Assembly: GCA_013286575.1 (NCBI GenBank)
Contig: JABDFL010000011.1
Coordinates: 1-32,313 of the forward strand
DNA from: Candidatus Omnitrophota bacterium
Lineage (GTDB): Bacteria; Omnitrophota; Gorgyraeia; Zapsychrales; Fredricksoniimonadaceae
Length of the DNA stretch: 32,313 bases
Reading direction: 5' to 3'
The notes under the pieces are model-generated. The model worked only from the letters and a program-made list of their open reading frames with translations. It did no database searches and was not told the DNA's origin. The position numbers and the translations under genes are program-made. Shown piece after piece: positions 1 to 7,900 of the stretch (position 1 is the stretch's first letter; every line of letters begins with the position of its first letter).

Positions 1-573
1 AGTGAACGCTTTGGCTCACCTAAAGCCCTGGCCAATCTTTGGGGCGCGCCTGTCATTGAGTATGTGCAAAAAACCTTGCTGCAAAGCTCTTGTGACAGGA
101 TCATCGTGGTTTTAGGCGCCCACCAAAGCCAGGTACGGCCATCTATATTTATACACAGTAGAATTACTGTTGTCTATAATAAAGATTATAATTTGGGGCA
201 GACATCTTCTGTGCAGGCGGGATGGCGTGAGGCGGATAATGCGTCTGAAGCTGTGCTTTTTTTGCCTGTGGATTGTCCCTTAGTGCAGGCATCAACCATT
301 GATCGTATCATTGATCATTTTAAAAAATACGGGCCTGATATATTGGTCCCCACCTACAAAGATAAAAAAGGCCACCCGCCGGTTTTTCATCAGCGTTTAA
401 AATCAGAAATACTTGATCTTCCTATGACCCAGGGCCTTAACTCTTTATTTGCCGGTCATCCGCCGCAAACAATAGAAATTGATGATCAAGGGATAATTAA
501 GAGTTTTAACACGCCGGAAGAATTCGAAGAGATAAAAAGATTGCTTCGTCGCCCTACGGGCTCCTCGCAATGA
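1..573 (+). CDS. MobA/MocA-like nucleotidyltransferase (molybdenum cofactor cytidylyl/guanylyltransferase family), 5'-truncated by window edge
   Basis: Frame +1 is open from base 1 (SERFGSPKALANLWGAPVIEYVQKTLLQ...), continuous with the 64..573 ORF; contains FLPVDCPLV and GHPPVF typical of MobA-like NTP transferases; near a molybdenum hydroxylase operon. The last ~12 codons come from a palindromic repeat. Confidence 0.85.
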   Translation, partial: SERFGSPKALANLWGAPVIEYVQKTLLQSSCDRIIVVLGAHQSQVRPSIFIHSRITVVYNKDYNLGQTSSVQAGWREADNASEAVLFLPVDCPLVQASTIDRIIDHFKKYGPDILVPTYKDKKGHPPVFHQRLKSEILDLPMTQGLNSLFAGHPPQTIEIDDQGIIKSFNTPEEFEEIKRLLRRPTGSSQ

Positions 574-614
574 CACAAACCCTACGAGGTCGAAGCAATT
601 GGGCCTTTTGACAC
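538..614. repeat. palindromic element family B, copy 1
   Basis: agattgcttcgtcgccctacgggctcctcgcaatgacac...gaagcaattgggccttttgacac; shares both ends with 3516-3589 and 19421-19494. Confidence 0.8.
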
Positions 615-627
615 GCTAAATAAAGAA

Positions 628-1002
628 TTATTGCCACACAATCGCTTTGGCGGTGTAGGTCGTGCGGATATAGGCGTTGCCTAAAAGTTTTTGAGGCGCA
701 TATTTTTTCCACGTATCAGTGGCATCGCTTTGGACATCGGTGACGGCATCTGCGCCCAAATTACCGGCTTCCTGTTTTAATTTAGGCAAAACATCGTCCC
801 ATGACTGGCGGCGTTCCGTGGTGACGGACACTGTCCCGATTTCAGTGTAGGGCTTGTCTGTCGTTTGAACATAAGACACATCATCAATGTTTGTTTTAGG
901 CGCGTAATAATCCTGGGAGGTGTCTTTAGAATTGATTTGGTAGACAGTGCAGCCTGAAGCAAAAATTGTTAAAAATAAGAATGTGAATAGTGTGGGTTTC
1001 AT
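628..1002 (-). CDS. putative lipoprotein
   Basis: MKPTLFTFLFLTIFASGC lipobox signal peptide. The upstream MDPRFRGDDIFRNP extension of the 628..1044 ORF is translation of a palindromic repeat, so the start is placed at the internal ATG (1000-1002). Confidence 0.75.
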   Translation of the reverse strand: MKPTLFTFLFLTIFASGCTVYQINSKDTSQDYYAPKTNIDDVSYVQTTDKPYTEIGTVSVTTERRQSWDDVLPKLKQEAGNLGADAVTDVQSDATDTWKKYAPQKLLGNAYIRTTYTAKAIVWQ

Positions 1003-1017
1003 AGGATTCCTAAATAT

Positions 1018-1044
1018 GTCATCCCCGCGAAAGCGGGGATCCAT
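1018..1044. repeat. palindromic element family A, copy 1 (inverted relative to copy 2)
   Basis: gtcatccccgcgaaagcggggatccat. Confidence 0.85.
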
Positions 1045-1120
1045 TTAAATGTTATTAAATTATAATATCAAATTTATTAAAAACAAACCAATTAATTAAA
1101 TTTTAAAATTAATTCTATTT

Positions 1121-1146
1121 TGGATTCCCGCTTTCGCGGGAATGAC
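1121..1146. repeat. palindromic element family A, copy 2
   Basis: tggattcccgctttcgcgggaatgac; partial extra copy cgggaatgac near 1158-1167. Confidence 0.85.
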
Positions 1147-1172
1147 AGTAAACATGTCGGGAATGACAAGAC

Positions 1173-3497
1173 TCACGCTTTTTGTTCTTTTAAGGCTTTG
1201 ATGATTTTGTCCGGTGTAATGGGCAGCTCCTTGATGCGCACGCCAATGGCATCTTCCACGGCATTGGCGATCGCCGCTGCTGTCGGCAATAATGCCGCTT
1301 CCCCCATGCCTTTGGCGCCAAATGGCCCTTCCAGCTCATCGGTTTCAACTAATATGCTGTTCATTTTAGGCAGGCCGATGGAACGCGGCACGCGGTAACC
1401 TGCAAAATTAGCATTGAGCACCCGCCCGTTTTTAAACCTTAAATCCTCATAAAATGTATAGCCGATGCCCATGGCCAGTGAACCTTCGATCTGGCCTTCC
1501 ACTGACTGGGGGTTGATGGCTTTGCCGATATCGTGAGCGTCCCATAATTGCAGCACCTTGACGATGCCTGTGTCGGTGTCCACTTCCACTTCTGCAATCT
1601 GGGCCTCAAAACCATAGCTGCCGGAAACATTGCCCTCGCCGGAACGGAAATCAATGGGGGTTGTTTTGGGGTTATAGCTGCCGCGGCCGATGATTTGTTT
1701 GCCGTACTTGAATGAATAACAAAGCTCTAAGGCTTTATCAAAACTCATCAAAACCCGTCCATCTTTCTTGTAAATCACTTTTTCAGCCTTGATGTCCAAA
1801 TCATCAATATTCAAATCATTATCTTTGGCGACAATTTCTAAAACCTGCAGTTTCGCGTCACGGCCGCCTAAAAGCGCCGCGTTACCGGAAATAAAGGTCA
1901 CACGGCTGGCAAATGAGCCGGTGTCAAATGGGGTGATTTCCGTGTCCCCTGATTTACATTTGATACGGCTGAAGCTGACACCCAAGGCATGCGCGGCAAT
2001 CTGGGACAGTGCTGTGTTGGACCCTTGTCCTGTATCGGCCGCACCGGTAAATAAATAAACGGAACCGTCTTCTTCCACCTTCACAATAGCACCGGCGGAC
2101 TCGTGGGATTTATACATTTTGGAACCCATGACATCCGCGGCAATGCCGATGCCTATGCCGCGCTTGATGGCTTTTTGTTTGCCTCTTTTTTCTTTCCAAC
2201 CGGAGGCGATGACCGCCTTCTCAATGCATTCGCGCAATCCATTGGTCGTTAAAATCATTTTATTGACCGTTGTCATATTTGGTCCAGTGATATTTTTAAG
2301 ACGGAATTCCACCGCATCCATGCCTAAATCCTTGGCGATCATGTCCATGTGCGATTCAACGGCAAAACCGCTTTGAACACCGCCGAAACCGCGCATGGCG
2401 CCGCTGATGGGATTGTTCGTGTAGACACGATAGCCGGTCATGCGAAAATGCTGGAGTTTATAAACCATGAAAATACGCATCATGGCCGCTGCCAGGACAG
2501 TGGGCCCATAGCTGCAATAAGCCCCCCCGTCAGCTAAAACTTCACCGGTCATGGCAAGGATGGTGCCGTCTTTTTTGACGCCGGTCTTGATCTTATAAAT
2601 CATGCCGTGCTTGCGGCGGGTGGTGGTGAATTCTTCTTCACGGGTCAAAGAAATTTTAACAGGCAGGCCTCCCGCTTTTTTAGAAAGCAGGCAGGCGGCG
2701 AAATCCATGGGCAGCATTTCCAATTTTCCGCCGAAACCGCCCCCGACAGCCATTTTGATCACACGCACGTCGTTCAAATCCATCTTTAAAGTTTTAGCCA
2801 AAGCTTCCCGGCATTTGAACGGCGCCTGGGATGAAGACCACAGCGTGATCTTATTGGTAAAGGTTTCCCACTGCCCCACACAGACATGCGGTTCCATGGG
2901 CGACGGATGGGCCACAGGGCACCAGAATTTATCTTCGCGCACATGGTCTGCTTCTTTCATAAGGCGCTCAGGATTGCCGAAATTAACAGGTAAAATCAAG
3001 GCGATATTATTGAGGGATTCGTGGATTTGGGGAGCGCCGGGCTTGATGGCTTCTTCGATTTCAAATACCCCGGGAAGGATTTCATATTTGACGTCAATCA
3101 GGCGTAAAGCTTCGTCTGCTGTTTCTTCATCAATGGCGGCAACTGCAGCCACTTCGTCCCCGATATAACGCACCTTGTCCGCCTCCAGGGCCATTTGGTC
3201 AACCGTATGCGGAAAGAAATATTCATTGGAACCGAATTTAATTTGATGGGTGTCTTTGGCCGTCACGATGGCTTTTACGCCAGGCAAGGCCTCAGCCTTG
3301 GATGTGTCGATGCTGATGATGCGCGCGTGGGCATGGGGAGAACGCAGCATTTTTCCAACGAGCATATTGGCCATTTGCACGTCAAAAACATACTTTAGCT
3401 GGCCTGTGACAATCCCCCTGCCTTCGATACGGGGCACACTTTTTCCCACGGGATCAATATACTGGTCTTCAAATTTGGATTTTTTGGTCAGGGCCAT
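1173..3497 (-). CDS. xanthine dehydrogenase/CO dehydrogenase family protein, molybdopterin-binding large subunit
   Basis: 774 aa; motifs GGGFGGK, SGAMRGFGGVQSGFAVES and GAKGMGEAALLPTAAAIANAV of the molybdenum hydroxylase large subunit; adjacent to FAD and 2Fe-2S subunits. Confidence 0.95.
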   Translation of the reverse strand: MALTKKSKFEDQYIDPVGKSVPRIEGRGIVTGQLKYVFDVQMANMLVGKMLRSPHAHARIISIDTSKAEALPGVKAIVTAKDTHQIKFGSNEYFFPHTVDQMALEADKVRYIGDEVAAVAAIDEETADEALRLIDVKYEILPGVFEIEEAIKPGAPQIHESLNNIALILPVNFGNPERLMKEADHVREDKFWCPVAHPSPMEPHVCVGQWETFTNKITLWSSSQAPFKCREALAKTLKMDLNDVRVIKMAVGGGFGGKLEMLPMDFAACLLSKKAGGLPVKISLTREEEFTTTRRKHGMIYKIKTGVKKDGTILAMTGEVLADGGAYCSYGPTVLAAAMMRIFMVYKLQHFRMTGYRVYTNNPISGAMRGFGGVQSGFAVESHMDMIAKDLGMDAVEFRLKNITGPNMTTVNKMILTTNGLRECIEKAVIASGWKEKRGKQKAIKRGIGIGIAADVMGSKMYKSHESAGAIVKVEEDGSVYLFTGAADTGQGSNTALSQIAAHALGVSFSRIKCKSGDTEITPFDTGSFASRVTFISGNAALLGGRDAKLQVLEIVAKDNDLNIDDLDIKAEKVIYKKDGRVLMSFDKALELCYSFKYGKQIIGRGSYNPKTTPIDFRSGEGNVSGSYGFEAQIAEVEVDTDTGIVKVLQLWDAHDIGKAINPQSVEGQIEGSLAMGIGYTFYEDLRFKNGRVLNANFAGYRVPRSIGLPKMNSILVETDELEGPFGAKGMGEAALLPTAAAIANAVEDAIGVRIKELPITPDKIIKALKEQKA

Positions 3498-3515
3498 ATT
3501 TAGTTGTTCTTTTAG

Positions 3516-3589
3516 AGATTGCTTCGTCGGCTTCGCCTCCTCGGAATGACACTACCTTACGACTTGGAAGCAATTGAGCCTTTTGACAC
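3516..3589. repeat. palindromic element family B, copy 2
   Basis: agattgcttcgtcggcttcgcctcctcggaatgacac...gaagcaattgagccttttgacac; supplies the 3' end of the 2Fe-2S subunit gene. Confidence 0.8.
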
Positions 3590-4045
3590 TATATTTTTGC
3601 CGGCTTCGTGGATGGCTTCGAAAATCTTTGGATACCCGGCGCATCGGCAGATATTGCCGTCCAGCGCGTACTCAATTTCTTCCTGGGTCGGTTTAGGGTT
3701 CTTTTCCAGTAAAGCAACTGAGGACATGATCATGCCCGGTATGCAAAAACCGCATTGCACTGAACCGTAATCTATGAAAGCCTGCTGCACCGGGTGAAGC
3801 ACATCGCCTTGGGCCAGGCCTTCAATCGTTGTTATCTCCTCACCCTGGATATTGGCGGCCAATGTGATGCACGACAAGACTGCCTTGCCCTTGATCATGA
3901 CGGTACACGTACCGCATTCGGTTTCCTGGCAGGCGGTTTTAGTCCCGGTCAAAGACAAATGGTCCCGTAAAACTTCCAGCAGGGTTTCATTGCCTTTGAG
4001 ATTTAGGGTGTGCTGCTTTTTGTTGATTGTTAGATTTACGTTCAT
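3557..4045 (-). CDS. (2Fe-2S)-binding small subunit of molybdenum hydroxylase
   Basis: CQETECGTCTVMIKGKAVLSC plant-type ferredoxin cluster and CGFCIPGMIMS...GNICRCAGYPKI second cluster. C-terminal VSKGSIASKS is repeat-derived. Confidence 0.95.
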   Translation of the reverse strand: MNVNLTINKKQHTLNLKGNETLLEVLRDHLSLTGTKTACQETECGTCTVMIKGKAVLSCITLAANIQGEEITTIEGLAQGDVLHPVQQAFIDYGSVQCGFCIPGMIMSSVALLEKNPKPTQEEIEYALDGNICRCAGYPKIFEAIHEAGKNIVSKGSIASKS

Positions 4046-4061
4046 AAAATTAATATTCTTG

Positions 4062-4925
4062 TTATGGATTCCCGCTTTCGCGGGAATGACATAGTTCCTC
4101 GATAGCGGATTTCAGGCTGATTCTAAACATATGCTGCTTGTAATCAGTGGAACGGGTGTCATAAATGGTTTTCGTCAGGTGTTCCAAAGCTTCCTCGCCC
4201 AAGTTTGCTGAGGATGAGCTGTTATTTAGAAATTCTTCTAAAATAGGGTCCCTTTGGGCAAAAGCCACTCCATTATTGATACCGACCCTCGTATTATACC
4301 ATTTTTTCCCCTTTATTTCAGTTTTTACGCATATCGCCAATAAAGGAATGTCCACATGGATGGTTTTCTTGACACGACGGTACGCGGTCCGTGCTGCTTG
4401 CCCGGTTTTAATCGTCACATGGGTGAATAATTTTTCAGAGCGGGCGGCGTTCTTGAAAAAATCTTCCGGCGCCATAATTTCCTCTTTACCATCAGGCCCC
4501 AAAAAATGCATTTTGGCATCCAAAGCAATCATCACCGCCCCCATTTCCGTCCAGGTGTAGCGGCAGGTCAAATTACCCCCGACGGTGGCCATATTACGGA
4601 TGGGGTTGGTGGAAATATTGCGGCAAACAGCATGCAAGATCTTTAAATGGCCGTCGGGCAAAGGGCTTTCAAAAAGCTCATTGATGCGGGTCATGGCCTT
4701 GATGGTCAAGGTGTCCCCTTGAAAAGAAACACCTTTAAGCCCATCCACATGGGCCAAACTTAAAATATTGCGGGCTGTTTTAGTCCCCTTGGTCTTCAGC
4801 AATTTCATGCTGTTGAGCAAAAAGGTGCCGCCGGCCAGGACCTTGGAATCTTCCAATTCCTTATAAAGCCGGGCGGCTTCAAGGGGGGTTTTGGGCAAAT
4901 GCAGCGTCAATGGGTTCAATAACAT
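4062..4925 (-). CDS. FAD-binding middle subunit of molybdenum hydroxylase
   Basis: AGGTFLLNSMKLL, NPIRNMATVGGNL motifs of the CoxM/XdhB FAD_binding_5 family. C-terminal CHSRESGNP and stop codon lie in a palindromic repeat. Confidence 0.92.
   Translation of the reverse strand: MLLNPLTLHLPKTPLEAARLYKELEDSKVLAGGTFLLNSMKLLKTKGTKTARNILSLAHVDGLKGVSFQGDTLTIKAMTRINELFESPLPDGHLKILHAVCRNISTNPIRNMATVGGNLTCRYTWTEMGAVMIALDAKMHFLGPDGKEEIMAPEDFFKNAARSEKLFTHVTIKTGQAARTAYRRVKKTIHVDIPLLAICVKTEIKGKKWYNTRVGINNGVAFAQRDPILEEFLNNSSSSANLGEEALEHLTKTIYDTRSTDYKQHMFRISLKSAIEELCHSRESGNP
4064..4090. repeat. palindromic element family A, copy 3
   Basis: atggattcccgctttcgcgggaatgac; supplies the 3' end of the FAD subunit gene. 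Confidence 0.85.
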
Positions 4926-4931
4926 TCAAGC

Positions 4932-4960
4932 AGTATAGCACTATTTATCTTCTACTTCAA
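4932..4960 (-). promoter_or_regulatory. candidate sigma70-type promoter of the molybdenum hydroxylase operon
   Basis: Minus strand: TTGAAG (4955-4960), 17 nt spacer, TATACT (4932-4937); the A of the ATG at 4925 is the 7th base after the -10, so the transcript may be leaderless. Confidence 0.5.
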
Positions 4961-4989
4961 ACTCTATGCCGCCAAAACGTTAATGTCCC

Positions 4990-7900
4990 TTAATTCAAAT
5001 AACCCTCCCCTAACATGGCCCGGAGCATGTCAGGGGTGACTGTTACAATTTGGGAAACTTTAGGGACAACGCCATTGATGACAGGTTCTGAGGTAAGATT
5101 TTTATCCATTTCAATCCTATTTTGGAGGTCTCCGGTGATTTTTAATCGCATCAGCCGGCTGTTCATGTTAATGCCTCCCGGATTATGATCATTGCTTAAA
5201 GAACCCATTGCATTATCGCCGGCAAGCCTTAACGGAACAATCGTTTCATCCGTTATTTCCGCTACAGTCTTTTCTCTTCCTGAATCCAATATCATCCTTG
5301 CTTCTTCACTAATTGGATTAAGTCGTGTGGTGTAGACACCCGCGCTTGATATCGTAAATGCAGTATCGAAAAACCTGCCATTCCAGCTGGCTATCCTGGA
5401 CATCTCCACTCCGATTGTTTTAGCAGCGATCATTTCTCCTAAAACACCGACAGTATTGTCCATGAGCCTGATCTCATCTTTGCCGGCACCCTCCTCATGA
5501 GGGACTTTAATTTCAACGTTTAAAATTTGTGCTTTGCCTTTGATCGTCGGGCCAAATACTTCTGTTTTAGGATAAACCGTCTGGTTGACCCCCATGCTTC
5601 CTTCATTTTCTTTGTGCGCCAAAAAGAACCTTAAAATAATATCACCGGCTTTCACGGCAGAGGCATAATTGGCTGTAAAATCAATCTCGGGATCTCCCCC
5701 TAAAGGTTCTGTAGGGCCCATTAAACTAAACTTATTTGTCATGATCCGTGAAAAGAAATTCCGCTGCGTCTTATGGATGATTGCTTTAGCGGCAATAAAC
5801 AGCTGAAAAGTCCCGTATCCGCCATTTTTAGGACGGCCAATCCTTTTGCGATAAAAATTTGCCGCTAAAACAGGGACCAGGACGCTGATCCAAAAAACAT
5901 TGATCGCTACATTAAGAAGAATCCCCCAACCAAGATAATGCCCCAGTAACAAGGCCGGAGACAGTAAAACACCGGCAACAAAAAATCTCATAAACCAGGT
6001 CTTTATAAACGGCTCTAAAGCCACTTTTCCCAAATAAGTGCCCATGGCCTTGATCTTTTTGTCGGCATTTTTATATGCCTTGCCACTAATGTCATAGCCG
6101 GTCAATTCCTGTGCCATTTTAAGCGAGCCGGCTGTAATTTTGGGAGCAATGCGCTCCAGGTCTTGTGTTGGGAATTTTAAACCTATCGAATTTCGGGCAT
6201 CGTTCCTCTTTTCCAGCCGGCGCGCAAGATTAACAGCCAGCTGCTGCAGCTGAAACATCAATAAAACTTCGGATACAACGGGAGTTTCTGCGGGATAGAA
6301 TTCCCCGGTAACAAAGACGCGTTTCGTAAACTTGTCTTTTCCCGGACGCAGCCCCTGTCCGATCATGGTATTGAGGACTGAGTCGATACGGGCACCCATA
6401 CAAAAAATGTTCTTCGGATTGACCAGGGTTTTAATGATCCTCAGGGCAAGCTTGGTTGAAAATGTGGCGCCTGATTTACTGACCATCAAAATAATATCAT
6501 CCGGCTGAATATTAAATGCTGAAGGGGATTTATCAAATTCATTCGCATCAACCGGTTCAAAACTCACCTTAGAAGTATCAATCAAATCGTTCCCAATCTC
6601 TTTGAATTGTTTTGTGAGGGTATGGGAATTGTCAAAACCGATAAGCACAACGCGGGCACGCCCATTCTTTTTTATGTTGTCAGCGATACGTTCACTTAAA
6701 TAGTCTGTTGATTGCATATTAAAAGAACCGGAATCATTCCACTCTGCCCGGGCCTGGGCCAGGACCTTGGATGTATTGCGAAGGTCTTCCTGCACTATCT
6801 GGCGGGGATTATCATATTGAACGCCGGGAGGCGCATAGTAAGGGTTTATTTTTTTTACACCGTCGGCATCCACATATTCCCGGGCGGTGGGATAAAATCT
6901 TTTTTCCAGTTCTTCTTTGGTGCTTTCTTTCCATTCCCCGCTTACCCTGATCCAGGAGCGTACGATGATTTCATTCGACGGTGAAAAAGACAGCCTAACA
7001 ATTTCCCCGTCTTTTAAGTGCATGACTTCTTCAAATTCCTGCTGTCCGTCAGGGCCGATGGATTTAAGCACGCGGGGGTCTGATGCAGCGCCATAATACC
7101 CTTTTTTACGGTTTAGCCCGATAATAACGTCCTGATTGTCCTGGTAAAAAGTAATACTGTCATCCAGCGAAGAATTCATATAAAGGCCGTATGTCCCGTC
7201 AGAGCTTTCAGCAAATTCCTTGGTTGCCGCCGTATTATCGGCTGTAAAGAATTTTTCCACAGCCACATCAATAAACAGCCGGCGCATATGTTCCAAATCC
7301 ATCCCCTGCCTTTTCCATTTTTTTTCCCATTGCCTGAAAATTTTTCCGGCCAGGGTCTGCTGCCCGGCTTCTTGGGCCATTCTTTTATCCAGCATGTCCT
7401 TAAAAATTTCAATCATCCGGAACTGGTATTCTAACCCAAGTTTTCTTGCGGTTTTTTCATCCTTAACGTACAAATCATTTAAAGTCCTTACTAATTCAGG
7501 ATCGGAAGGATTATACCCGCGCCGGGAAATAAACGGCTCTACCTGATCGTACACCTCACTAAAGACACGGCCAATCATCCGGCCCTGTTTTTCAAATAAA
7601 ATATCATTTTTAGCCTCCTGCAGATCATGATGGTTGGCCATCACATGGGCATAGCGTACAGATGCAAACCAGCTGCCCTGGGTCAAATCCAGGTGCTGTT
7701 CCAAAGGAGGAATGGTGCCGTCCCCGGGGGCCATGCCGAATAAAGCATCATTGATTTGATTAAAGATTTTTTCATTATACGCAGGAAACCAGCTTTTAAA
7801 TTCTTCATCGACCCCTTTGAATTCCCGATTGACATACCCCCAGAAATTTATATATCTTTTTTTACGCAAGGCCCGCAAGACAGCCCCATAATTTGGTTTA

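Noticed and set aside
1120-1398. 92 aa plus-strand ORF beginning MDSRFRGND
   Set aside because: Start is in a palindromic repeat and the rest is antisense to the Mo subunit gene.
2602-3168. 188 aa plus-strand ORF
   Set aside because: Lies antisense within the well-supported Mo-subunit CDS, no recognisable domain; typical shadow ORF.
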